DNA of 64,000 nucleotides from Poriferisodalis sp965208895 (lineage in GTDB: Bacteria; Actinomycetota; Acidimicrobiia; Acidimicrobiales; Poriferisodalaceae): assembly GCF_965208895.1 (NCBI RefSeq), contig NZ_OZ242363.1:1674001-1738000 (forward strand), given 5' to 3'. Each line of letters starts with the position of its first letter. Within the stretch, counting starts at the first letter, position 1. The notes under the pieces are model-generated. The model worked only from the letters and a program-made list of their open reading frames with translations, was not told the origin of the DNA and searched no databases. A program made the translations under genes and the position numbers. Of this stretch, positions 38,335 through 48,100 are shown piece after piece.

Positions 38335-38401
38335 GCGGACGATGCACATCCGCTGCTTGTCGCCTGTGTCCGCCAACGTGCTAGCATGCACATAGCGGAC
38401 A
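38335..38401. promoter_or_regulatory. GCGGAC half-site array upstream of the Xre-RES module
   Basis: TGTCCGC (38367-38373) and GCGGACA (38395-38401) form perfect arms around an inner GTGC/GCAC pair (38378-38381, 38388-38391). Two further half-sites, GCGGAC (38335-38340) and TCCGC (38349-38353), lie upstream. A TAGCAT hexamer between the inner arms may be the -10. The array ends 12 nt before the antitoxin start, as expected for an autoregulatory operator. Confidence 0.6.
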
Positions 38402-38413
38402 GATAGGGCTCGC

Positions 38414-39010
38414 ATGTCGGCAACACTGGATCAGGGAGAGGCCGAGATGGCTGGTCGGCACATGGCGCGGAGCCTTGCTGACCTCGCCCCGTGGCTTCGT
38501 GGCTGGGGGTTCGTGCCGATGAAGCCGAACACCGATGGCCTCGGTGATGCTGACACAGAGACACTGATAGCCGACGAAGGTCGCTATCGGTGCCCAGATA
38601 TGGAGTCGCGCATTCTCAACGCCCACAGAGTGCACGAGTCGAGACAGGGGCTTCTTGACACAGGCTCGCTGAGCACCAGAGACCTCGCGAGAGGTCGCAA
38701 TTGCTCCCTGAACACCGTGCAACGGCAAATTCAGAGATCGTGCAAACGAAACGAACTCGTTGTCGTAACCGTCTCAGGCGAGATTCGAGTTCCTGCTGTT
38801 CTGCTCGATGATGCCTTCGATGTTCGGACAGTCTGGCGACCAGTCATAACCGAGCTCCGAGAGGCAAGGCTGAATGATTGGGCGATCTGGAGATGGATCG
38901 CTCGACCCAACGCCGGGCTGTCGGGGAAGATCGCTGCAGACGTGATCGAGACGGACACTGAGCACGTATATGAGGCTGCGCATCGGCGGATGATTCAAGC
39001 CACTTCATGA
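38414..39010 (+). CDS. Xre/MbcA/ParS-like antitoxin of a RES toxin
   Basis: 198 residues from ATG 38414. An alternative ATG at 38447 has a good GGAGAGG site. The middle region (STRDLARGRNCSLNTVQRQIQRSC) looks like a helix-turn-helix, and the C-terminal segment VWRPVITELREARLNDWAIWRWIARPNAGLSG matches the toxin-binding DUF2384 domain of MbcA/Xre antitoxins. It overlaps the RES toxin gene by ATGA. The N-terminal 80 residues are not recognised. It probably represses its own operon through the half-sites upstream. Confidence 0.75.
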   Translation: MSATLDQGEAEMAGRHMARSLADLAPWLRGWGFVPMKPNTDGLGDADTETLIADEGRYRCPDMESRILNAHRVHESRQGLLDTGSLSTRDLARGRNCSLNTVQRQIQRSCKRNELVVVTVSGEIRVPAVLLDDAFDVRTVWRPVITELREARLNDWAIWRWIARPNAGLSGKIAADVIETDTEHVYEAAHRRMIQATS

Positions 39011-39714
39011 TCTGCCCTGATCCGGATACTTGCACCGTTGATCAATCTCTCCCTCAGGGACCCGTATCGACTGCGGTGCTCACGCGAGCTGTGTGGTACA
39101 ACGTGTCTCGGCATCCCGGCATATTCAACAGATCCGGACGCGGTGACAGCAGGTTCAGTCCGCTCTTCGATGGCGACAGCAATGTCATTCCGCACACATA
39201 TATTGCACAGAACCACGTGAGTGCACTGCTCGAAACCGCGCTCCATGACACTTGGGGCGATGAGAACTTGGTGGAGCGATCCGACCTTGAAGGCTTGACC
39301 TTGCGGGCAGTCGCACCTCAAGTCGATCATCTGCTCTTCGACATCAGAGACGTGCAACTTCCCCAATACGGGCTAGATCGAGAGAATCTGGTTTCTTGCT
39401 CATCGGCGCACTATCCATGCACACGCGATTGGGCTCGCACCAGAGCGCAGATGCAGGTCGATGGACATTCCACGTCAGGATTCATCTGGAATTCCAGGCA
39501 AGCGGAAATCGCGGCTGCACACGCCGACGCTCCAATGCGAGTACTGCTCACTGTCGCTGAACAATCCGGACATATCGCGGTCGTGTATGACCATGACAAC
39601 GCAGGAGATGCTGTCTTCGATCAGGAGGTCATCTATGAGGATCTAAGTCGAGGCGACGGGTTCGACTTCGTGCGGCAGACTGCCACGCTTGTCGGGTTGG
39701 CGGTCGCGGTGTGA
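39007..39714 (+). CDS. RES domain toxin
   Basis: 235 residues. RES marks are AVWYNVSRHPGIFNRSGRGD (conserved Arg), SRFSPLFD, PHTYIAQNHVSALLETALHD (conserved Glu), and the later SGFIWNSRQAE. RES toxins degrade NAD+, with the Arg, a Tyr and the Glu forming the active centre. Upstream is the Xre-like antitoxin with a 4-nt overlap. The domain is longer than the minimal RES because of an N-terminal leader and an extended C-terminal part. All key residues appear present, so the toxin is probably functional. Confidence 0.85.
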   Translation: MICPDPDTCTVDQSLPQGPVSTAVLTRAVWYNVSRHPGIFNRSGRGDSRFSPLFDGDSNVIPHTYIAQNHVSALLETALHDTWGDENLVERSDLEGLTLRAVAPQVDHLLFDIRDVQLPQYGLDRENLVSCSSAHYPCTRDWARTRAQMQVDGHSTSGFIWNSRQAEIAAAHADAPMRVLLTVAEQSGHIAVVYDHDNAGDAVFDQEVIYEDLSRGDGFDFVRQTATLVGLAVAV

Positions 39715-39730
39715 TCGCGCTCACCTGGTA

Positions 39731-40010
39731 TCAATCGACCCGTTCTGTTGAGTCCCGCAATATCGTGGCTGTGTTGAACAACCGGTCGTCATGACCGATC
39801 ACTCGCAACCACCGGTGGAATCCGCCCCCCTCGGATCCAGCCAGATAGCGCCCTGGCGGGAGTGTCATTTCCTCTGTGTACGTGGGGTGGTCTGAGGCAG
39901 CTGCTTCGGGGATGGAGTCCGGGGCGACGGCCACGACCCAGTCACTGCGGCGTCTCGCCCGCGTGCCATGCGGGCCGCCTTAGCCCAACCAGACCGGGCA
40001 TGCCGCTCGC
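39731..40010 (-). pseudogene. Remnant: MazE-like tail and short hypothetical frame
   Basis: On the minus strand one frame near 39935-40010 reads ARSGWAKAARMARGRD, close to the C-terminal TGWAKAARLARERG of the mazE gene at 36.9 kb. A second frame down to the TGA at 39731 reads DWVVAVAPDSIPEAA, then LPPGRYLAGSEGGGF to the end. The two are not in one frame and no good start is seen, so this looks like decayed antitoxin and neighbouring sequence. The remainder of 39715-40025 holds nothing else recognisable. Confidence 0.35.
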
Positions 40011-40025
40011 GAGCTTCAGTGTCAC

Positions 40026-41228
40026 TCAGGCGAGCGACGATCGGGACTCGGCCCAGGTCTTGCCGGATTCCACGTCGACGTCGTGGGGCAGGCCCAGCAC
40101 CCGCTCGGCGATGATGTTGCGCTGCACCTCTGAGGTGCCGCCGCCGATCGTGAGCGCAGGGCTGAACAGGTAACCGCCGTGCCAGCCGTTCCAGCCCTCG
40201 ACGACGGCTTGTGTCTTGGGGAACTCGGGCGACGTGCCGAGCGGACCGGTGTCTGCCAGCAGCCCGTGGGCCCCGGAGAGGTCCTTTGCCAGTGTCATCA
40301 CATGCTGGCCGTGATCGTCAGCGAGCGCTTTGCGCACGCTGGCTTCGGGCCCCGGCTGGCGGCCTGCCAGGCGCGCACTCAGCGTCCGCAGACGGATGAG
40401 ACGCAGCACCTCGCCCTCGATGTGCAGCCGTGCTGCCCGATCACGCATGACCGGGTCACTCAGCCCGCCGGCTGATCGGACCACGTCGAGCAGATCGGCA
40501 GCGCTGGGGCCGCTGCCCCACAGCGCCCCTTCTCCCGACAGCGACACTCGCTCGTTGCCGAGCGTGATCTTCGCCAGACGCCAGCCGTCGTTCTCGTCCC
40601 CGATCCGATTCTCGACGGGCAATTCCATGTCGTTGAAGAACGTCTGGTTGAACGAGTGGGCCGTGGTCATGTCGACGATCGGGCGCAGCTCCAGGCCGGG
40701 GCTGTCCATCGGGCAGATGAAGTACGACACGCCCCGGTGCTTGGGCACATCGGGATCGGTGCGCGCAATGAGGATGCCGAGCTTGCTGCGATGCGCTCCT
40801 GAAGACCAGATCTTCGAGCCGTTGACGATGTAGCGATCGCCGTCGCGCACGGCCCGGGTTGCCAGATTCGCCAAGTCGGAGCCGCTGTCAGGCTCGGAGA
40901 ACAGCTGGCACCACACTTCCTCGCCGGTGAGGATCGGCCACAGGTAACGCTTCTGCTGCGCATCGGTGCCGCCATACAGGATCGTCGGACCGGCCCAGCC
41001 CAGCCCGATGCCGCCCGCCAGACGCCTCACACCGGCTTTGACCAGCTCCTCATCGATCAGCAGCTGGGTGATGGGGTCGGCCCCGAGGCCGTAGGGCTTC
41101 GGCCAGTGCGGCGCCACGTAGCCAGCGTGTGCCAGCGCCTCCTGGCTCGGATTTCCGTCGTGGTCATCGAGCCAGTCGCGCACCGCGACACGGCGAGGAT
41201 CATCATCTTCCGGCCAGTCGAAATCCAT
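40026..41228 (-). CDS. Acyl-CoA dehydrogenase
   Basis: 400 residues. The start is MDFDWPEDDDPRRVAVRDWL. FAD/acyl-CoA sites are CQLFSEPDSGSDLANLATRA, NGSKIWSSGAHRSKLGILIARTD and TIGGGTSEVQRNIIAERVLGLP. The enzyme oxidises an acyl-CoA to the 2-enoyl form and passes electrons to ETF. The family has several substrate classes, and the catalytic base cannot be fixed by eye. It is divergent from nothing and stands alone. The 172-nt gap to the membrane protein gene at 41401 shows no feature. Confidence 0.92.
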   Translation of the reverse strand: MDFDWPEDDDPRRVAVRDWLDDHDGNPSQEALAHAGYVAPHWPKPYGLGADPITQLLIDEELVKAGVRRLAGGIGLGWAGPTILYGGTDAQQKRYLWPILTGEEVWCQLFSEPDSGSDLANLATRAVRDGDRYIVNGSKIWSSGAHRSKLGILIARTDPDVPKHRGVSYFICPMDSPGLELRPIVDMTTAHSFNQTFFNDMELPVENRIGDENDGWRLAKITLGNERVSLSGEGALWGSGPSAADLLDVVRSAGGLSDPVMRDRAARLHIEGEVLRLIRLRTLSARLAGRQPGPEASVRKALADDHGQHVMTLAKDLSGAHGLLADTGPLGTSPEFPKTQAVVEGWNGWHGGYLFSPALTIGGGTSEVQRNIIAERVLGLPHDVDVESGKTWAESRSSLA

Positions 41229-41400
41229 GGAGGCAGGCTACGCGCAGGCAGCACCCGGCAATCTCGGCGGGGTGCTCGGCGATGCCAAGCACCGTGTCGG
41301 CCCATGTGCGCTCGGCGCGGCGACTGCGATTGCCGCGTAAACAGCCGGGTGATCGAGTCGCCGCCCGAGCCGCACGGCTGAGACCGGGCTGTGCCGAGAG

Positions 41401-44400
41401 CTACATGAGCGGCGAGACGGCATCGGGCGCGGCGGCATCGGGCGGGGCGGCAGCACCCGGCGGTCTGAGCGGCAGCAGCCTCTCCATGTTCACCGGCTCG
41501 GAGATGTCGACGCGGACCGCGTGGAACAGCACTGTCGAACCGTCGGGCACGTAGGAGCACGTCAGAGTCGGGGTCGGTTTTCCGTCGGGCACCGCCATGT
41601 CGGTCGGCCACCACACATAGGCCTCGTACACGGGCGCCGCCTCGGTGCTCGGCGGGAGCATCCCGGCGGGAAAATTCTTCGCGTCCGTCGGCAGCAGCTC
41701 GCCCAGCAAGACAGGGAGCGGCTGCGCGTCGAGTCCCTCACTGCCCGCTGCCACGCTGACGTCCTCGTTCATGAACGTCGCCTGCATCGCCCGTCTCATC
41801 GCTTCGTCGGTCCGCTCGCGCAGCAGTCCGTCGAACCCGCCGCTGAACACCTGCTCGGCGAAACGCCACCTGAACCCGTGGCGTACCGGCACGTCCTTGT
41901 CGGCGGGCGGTTCGGGATAGGTGCAGTGCTCCGGCGGCGGGAACGCTTCATCGGAGAGGATGCCCAGCCGCCGGCGCTCCGAAGCCGCGAAGCGTGCCGA
42001 CATGAGGCGGTACTGATCGCCCAGCCAGCCGCGGCCGGCAAGCTCGGGGATGATCTCGCCGAGGAATGCGTCACGCGTCTCTCGCGACAGCTCCAGATCG
42101 AACATCCGCAGCTTGCGCACCGAGCAGACCGGGTCGCGTGAGGCGCCAGCGAGCGTGCCGCGCCCGAAGGGACGATGGGTAAGTCGCGCGAGGACAGCGG
42201 CGGTGGCAAGCCAATGCGATTTCAGCAGCACGACCATGTCTGCGCGTGCCGACGCCACCTCGCAACCATCGATCGCCTCATCCACCCGGTCCATCCACTC
42301 GCGCATCACACGACGGTCGCGGCGGCGGATAATCCAGATCAGGCCCGCCGCGACCAGGGCCATCGCGACAGTGCTCGACAGCACCACCGCCAGCAGCCGC
42401 CATGCGGGCGGCTGCGCATCGGCCGATGCCGTCGCATTCCTGTTCGCGGCAGCGACGATCAGGACGAATGCGAACACGATCGGCACTGCCGTGGCGACAA
42501 AGTCCGACACCAGCGGGGCGAAGGGCCCCAGCAGTTCACGATCGCCGCGAAACCCGCGTGCGCGTGCGGTGAGCGCCAAGGTCATCACTGCCGCGCAGAT
42601 GATGATTGCCGGGCCCCACTGCCCGGGCCGATCGAGCGGGCTGGTCGCGATCTGCGGGGCCAGCACCACCACGGTGGAGACGGCAGCCGACAGACCGGCA
42701 GCGGTGAGAATCAGATGCACCTGCGCTGCGCGGCTGCTGCGCGGCATCAGCCGCAGGATCGGCGGCGTCACCACCAGCAGGCAGAGCACCCCGAAGGCCA
42801 TGATCCTCTGGTCTGATGTCAGCCTGTCCACCGTCGCCGCCTCCCGCAGCGGGGTGAGCGTCAACAGCGCGCCGAGCAAGATCAGCCCCGAGACGAGCAA
42901 GGCGTGGGCCACGAACGACGTGACACCGGGCTCCGGCCGCTGCTCGTAGGACAAGCGCTCGCGCAGCTCGGCCAGTTCGGCGTCGACGACATGACCAGCG
43001 AGCCTGATCTCTTGGTCGAACTCGCGAGTGACGGAACCGAGCAGTGTCGGACGATGCATGTCCGGCGGCTGCAACGGCGGCGGCTCGCAAGGCGGAATCG
43101 GCTCGCCGGAGTTGGGTGCAGGCATCTGCTCGCAGGGATCGTCTCGCTGGACTGCGTCGCGGTGGCTGTCCCCCATCGCGCCGTGCAGTCGGTCTCCGGC
43201 TGAGTCGGCCTCTGAACCACTGACCGCGTCGAGCTCGACGCCAGCGACAAAGTCGGCTTCGGCGCTGGCGCTCGACTCGGCTTCGGCACTGCCAGCTGCG
43301 TCGGACTCGATTCCGCCGTCCGACTGATCCGCCGGACGGCGGCGGCGAATCAGCCGACGCGGGAACCAGAATCGGAACAGCGCATGCTCGTCGCGCCTGC
43401 CGGTCGAGTCCGTCATGCCGACAGAACCCTCGGAGAACCGATCGGCCGACTGCCGGACGGCGCCGCGGCGGCCGCTTCGCGACGCGCCGACCTCCCGTGC
43501 CGTGCCAGCGTCGCGCCCTCCGACTGCGGGATCGGTCCCAGACACAGCATCGTCCGCGTCCCGGGCCTCCGGGGCGGGGCTTGCGGAGCGATCCGCTGCA
43601 TCGCCGCCTCCGGCACGGTCTCGATGCGCGTCCGGGCCCGCCTCGGCGTTGCGGCGCCCGAGGGTCGGAGCTCGCCGCGCGGCAGCAGCGTCGAGTCGGG
43701 CGACGGTCTGGCTCAGGTCGCCGGGCGCTGGTGCCATCGCTGCGGGATCGGTAATGAGAAAGCGTCCGCCCATAGTCGCTGCACGCAGCGGCGCCGAGGG
43801 CTCGGCGCCGTCGGCGAGGCCGAAGGCGTTCGTGATGATGATGTCCCACGCAGTGCTCGGCACCGATTCCAGCGAGACCGGCACCCGTTCCCTGTCGAGC
43901 TGGCGGCGGGCCGTACGGATCGCGGCGTCCGACCAGTCCGCATCGCTGCCGTCCCCAGCCATCAGGGACGCTGTCCACGGCGCGGCCGCGGCTGTGTCGT
44001 CTACGAATCGCTGCACGTCTCCGATCCGCCCGGACGCGCTCTGCGAATGCGGCATGACCCGGCGCAACGGCAGATCCTCGTGCCGACGCCGGCCGACCGG
44101 CTTGGACAGGGGCATCAGCAGCCGGTACAGATCGCCGGCCCGGCCGCCCTCGCTGGCGCCGTGGAGGTCATCGGCGTCATCGCTCGAGCCATCCGCCTCG
44201 GCCGCATCGGGCCCAGCCGGCGCCGGCTCACGCAGGCAACGGAACTCGGCAGGGAACATGCGCTGGGCGGCATCGGCGACGACACGCATCTGGTCAGCCG
44301 CCGGAAGGTAGCCGCTGGTGAGCGGCAGCATCGCGCCTCCCTCAAAGGTGTGCTCCGGCGAGGGCGTGTGTATGCGGGCAGCGCGGCATGTCGAGCGCAC

Positions 44401-45132
44401 GAGGCGGACCACGGGAGCGGTCATTCCGCTGTGCACCCGCGCCGTCAGCTCCACCGGCGCGCCCCTCATCGTCGACCACAGACCCCCGAGCGAAGCCAGC
44501 TCGACGGCGACATGCCACGAATACGCATCTCCAGAATCGTGGGCTCTCATGAGCAACGCGACAGCACGCTCGTGCTGGCGGTTCTCCGGCATCACTACGA
44601 ACAGGTGGTCGGCTTCCCCTTGTGCGTACTCGGCGCACGGAGCGAGGCCCTCATACGCCTCGCTGAAGCCGGGAAGCCAGACCCGGTGCAGCGCGACGCT
44701 GGTATGGGGAGCGGCGATCCGCTGCAGGTCGAGACGCAGCTGCCGGTCGGCTTCGGCGAGTTCTCGTTGGCGGCTGCTCGCGAGCGCCGGCGTGCAGGCG
44801 CTGAGAATGTCGATGCGAGAGATCTCGTCGGCCCCGTGAAGCGTGTACATCAGCGCCACGTCGGTCCATGTGCCTGCGTCGAGGAAGCGGGCATGGCGCA
44901 GAGACTGCGGGAACGGTGCAGCAGCGGGCATGTCGTGGTGCTCGTCCCCCTCGGCGTCGCCGCGCGGCGACCGGCAGGCGACGCTGATCACATTGGCCAG
45001 CTGAACAGCGTCGTTCAGACGCTCCCAATGCTCGAGTGCGGCGCAGATGCCTGCATCATCGGCGTGGTGCACGAAGACGAGATGGCGTTTGCCGCCGTGA
45101 GCGGAACCGTGCGCGACACCGGCCGGGCTCAC
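41401..45132 (-). CDS. Large six-helix membrane protein of the tubulin-like/vWA cluster
   Basis: 1243 residues from GTG 45132, overlapping the tubulin-like gene stop as GTGA. The N-terminal cytosolic region of about 450 residues has an alpha/beta pattern starting KRHLVFVHHADDAGICAALEHWE, which is not a family I recognise. Then comes a charged, low-complexity linker (about 480-735, rich in Asp, Ser, Ala, Arg), six membrane helices between about 739 and 935 (for example FVAHALLVSGLILLGALLTL, LLAVVLSSTVAMALVAAGLI), and a soluble C-terminal region of about 300 residues with a helical IIPELAGRGWLGDQYRLM segment. It is the last gene of the cluster. It may be the membrane anchor or effector for the tubulin-like protein, by inference only. 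Confidence 0.65.
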   Translation of the reverse strand: MSPAGVAHGSAHGGKRHLVFVHHADDAGICAALEHWERLNDAVQLANVISVACRSPRGDAEGDEHHDMPAAAPFPQSLRHARFLDAGTWTDVALMYTLHGADEISRIDILSACTPALASSRQRELAEADRQLRLDLQRIAAPHTSVALHRVWLPGFSEAYEGLAPCAEYAQGEADHLFVVMPENRQHERAVALLMRAHDSGDAYSWHVAVELASLGGLWSTMRGAPVELTARVHSGMTAPVVRLVRSTCRAARIHTPSPEHTFEGGAMLPLTSGYLPAADQMRVVADAAQRMFPAEFRCLREPAPAGPDAAEADGSSDDADDLHGASEGGRAGDLYRLLMPLSKPVGRRRHEDLPLRRVMPHSQSASGRIGDVQRFVDDTAAAAPWTASLMAGDGSDADWSDAAIRTARRQLDRERVPVSLESVPSTAWDIIITNAFGLADGAEPSAPLRAATMGGRFLITDPAAMAPAPGDLSQTVARLDAAAARRAPTLGRRNAEAGPDAHRDRAGGGDAADRSASPAPEARDADDAVSGTDPAVGGRDAGTAREVGASRSGRRGAVRQSADRFSEGSVGMTDSTGRRDEHALFRFWFPRRLIRRRRPADQSDGGIESDAAGSAEAESSASAEADFVAGVELDAVSGSEADSAGDRLHGAMGDSHRDAVQRDDPCEQMPAPNSGEPIPPCEPPPLQPPDMHRPTLLGSVTREFDQEIRLAGHVVDAELAELRERLSYEQRPEPGVTSFVAHALLVSGLILLGALLTLTPLREAATVDRLTSDQRIMAFGVLCLLVVTPPILRLMPRSSRAAQVHLILTAAGLSAAVSTVVVLAPQIATSPLDRPGQWGPAIIICAAVMTLALTARARGFRGDRELLGPFAPLVSDFVATAVPIVFAFVLIVAAANRNATASADAQPPAWRLLAVVLSSTVAMALVAAGLIWIIRRRDRRVMREWMDRVDEAIDGCEVASARADMVVLLKSHWLATAAVLARLTHRPFGRGTLAGASRDPVCSVRKLRMFDLELSRETRDAFLGEIIPELAGRGWLGDQYRLMSARFAASERRRLGILSDEAFPPPEHCTYPEPPADKDVPVRHGFRWRFAEQVFSGGFDGLLRERTDEAMRRAMQATFMNEDVSVAAGSEGLDAQPLPVLLGELLPTDAKNFPAGMLPPSTEAAPVYEAYVWWPTDMAVPDGKPTPTLTCSYVPDGSTVLFHAVRVDISEPVNMERLLPLRPPGAAAPPDAAAPDAVSPLM

Positions 45133-48100
45133 ATCATTGCCCCCTCGTCGGTGCCCGGGCGCGACAGCTGCAGCGCGGCCTCGCCGATCTCATGCAGCGC
45201 CGGGCGCATATGGCGCTCCCAGAGCCCTGTCCACAGCGGGCACCGCGTCAGCAGTTCGGGATAGCGCCCACACTCCGCATTGTGTTCCTCGAACTCCCGC
45301 TGGTAGCGGCCCATCGTCTCCCGGCAGAATTCGGCGACGTGCGCCGCGCGGCCGATCGGCGTGGAGCAGTCATGCCCCGAGGTGTACTCGTCGAGCAGCG
45401 GACGCCGCTGCGGGGAGGTCCCGGCGGCATCGGAGCGTTGCTCGATCCAGCCCGAAAGCGCCGGATTGACCGATTCGTAGGTGAACAGGTCGCCGCCAAG
45501 GGCCGAGCGGCCCAACTCTCGCAGCTCGATGTACGCATCCAGCGGGTCCAGGGCCCCGACGCGGCTGACCTCGACGTAGGCCAGCGGCAGGGCTTCAAGC
45601 ACCTGCGCGAGGTGATCGCGGGGACCGTCGGCCCGAGGCGTCGAGAGCAGCGGGTCCGGGAACGAAACGACGGCCTTCTTGTGGGTGCAGACGATCGCGA
45701 AACTGCCGTCGGTGCGATCCACACGGCCCAGCATCTGCGCGGTGTACCAGCCGCGCACCATGGCGCGTAGCAGGGCCTGGGGGACCGGCACGAAGGCATC
45801 GAGCGGCTGGGCGCGGCGCCATTCCCAGAACTTGCGCCGCAGGGCCGGGGTGCTCGCAGCATTCCAGCGCTCCGAGATTGGGCGCATCAGCGACTCGACG
45901 ACCAAGGGGGACACCGGTGCAGCGAGCAGGCCGGTGATGTCCACCTCGGCTATCGACGCGTCGTTATTGAGGATCTGCGAAATGCGGTCGTCGGGGAGTC
46001 CCATCTCGCTGAGCCGCGACCGCACCCGATCCTCGGTCGCGTGCGATTCGAGCGGAATCGGGCTGATCATCAGCGTCGGGCTCTCGTCGGCTGTGCTGTC
46101 GTGCACGGTGCCCATGAGCGGCCCATCGAGACTGATGAACGGCGCCGCGGCCGCGATTGCCGCTGCGAGCTGGGCATCGAGGCGGGCTTGGTTGGCAAGC
46201 AGCTCTGCGGGGTCGGGAGCGTCGGGGTCGTGCGGATCGCCGCTGCCGACGAAGCCGCGGATGGTCAGGCTGAGGTGCTTGTCCCAAGCTGATCCTGGTC
46301 GCTCCAGCCATCCGAGGGTGCGGCGGCTCAGCTCGTCGAGGCCGGTCGCTACCTCGACGCGCAGGTCCGCCGGCGTGTGCGAGCCCCCGGCGGACGTCTC
46401 CCCCGACGGCCACCATTCCCGCAGGATGCCGATGCACGCCTGCTCGCCGCCCGATGCGGCGGCGCCGTACCTCCCGGTCACGATCTGGCGCCGCAGTTCC
46501 TCCCGCTGCTCGAGCTCGCGGCGTCTCGCTCCCACATCGCGGGCCACGAGCTTCGCGAAGACCTGCGGGTAGCGATCGGGGTCGATCAGCGGGAAGTCGC
46601 CCGCCGGCGGGCGGACCGATGCCGGAGGCGGTTCGTCGCTCCACTCGACCCAGGACTCGGTCTTGGACAGCTCGGCTTCAGCGAGCCGCTGAGCTGCCAG
46701 CAGTGCCGAGCGCAGCGGGCTCATGATGCCGCCGGCGACCTCGCTGCACAGTCGCGCCGCCCGCTCAGCTACCAGGGCGTCGCCGGCGTACTGCCCATAG
46801 TTGACGCCTTCGGACACGGCGTCCTCCAGGCGGCGATCATCGCTGCGGATCCTGCCGCCGGATGCGCCGAGCTGATCGTCGACGGCGTAGTCGATGTCGG
46901 TGGACCACTCACGCCACCGCGGGACGTTGTGGCTCATCAGATCTTCGAACACCTCATGGCGCAGATATGTCTCGGCCTGAGCCAAGATCTCTGCGGTCAC
47001 CCACAGACCTCGTTCAGCCACCGATTCCGCTGAGGCGTCTACGATCCGCCTGCCCACCTCGGCAATCCACGACTGGACCGACGCTTCGAGCCTCTCCCGG
47101 TACGCGCTCTCGAATTCCTGCTGCGCACGCTGGATCCCCTCGATGATCGATCTCCGCCAGTCGCCGACGCTGCGCTGCTGTTCGTCGTCGATTCCGGCCA
47201 GCAGGCGCGCTGCGGACTCGAACTCCTCAACGAGGGCGTCATGCGTATCGGGCCTCAGGTCGTCGAGGATCTGGTTGTCGTCAGGGCCGGCCTGTGCAAG
47301 GCAGGTCGTGTGCAGGAATGCCCGCTTGTGATGCTCGGCGACGAATCGTGCGATCGCGTCGGGATCGTCGGTCTCTCGTTCCTGCCTGGCGCTGCGCGCT
47401 TCGTCTGAATCGATGTGATAGCGGGCGACATGGCGCAGCACGTCCTTGACGATCCGCTGACGTGCGTACTCCTTGAGATGCTGCGTGCCGACTGACAGCC
47501 GGGCGAATCCCAGTGCGGACATCGGCGGCAGGCCTTGTTCCTGCGGCTCGCCCTCGTCGACCAAGACTCCCGCCTGGCGACGGCCGTCTTTCGCGAGCGT
47601 CGGCCAGTTCCCGACGGTGTACGCAAGAAATCCGGCGTCCTCGTCAGCCGGGATCACCCAGGACGCCAATGCGCGTGCGGCCATTTCGAACAGCCGGTCT
47701 GGCGAGCCGTGATCGACGCCTCCGGCCCCGACCCGGCCGACGAGGAACGGGTACTTGGGCCCGTTGCGTGCCTGCGGATTCGGCAGGCCCGCGCGGCGGA
47801 GCACAGCGCTCTCGCGCGGCGAGGCGACGCCTATGGCGTTGTCCTCGCTGGCTTGCCACCAGTAGCCGTTCAGCAGCTCGCTCACGGCCGCCAAGCTGTT
47901 CGGGTGAACGCCCGCGGTGGCTGCGCTCCCGATGCTGCGGAAGACCTCCGGCGTGTACAGCACGGCGAAGACGTTGTCGCCTGCGGGAGTGTCCAGCGCA
48001 CGCAGGATGTCGCAGACGAGGTTGAGCAGGCCCGCCCCTGTCCCGCCCGCGAGCGAACTGACGACGACGACATAGGAACTCGAGCTCGAGCCGGGACGCC

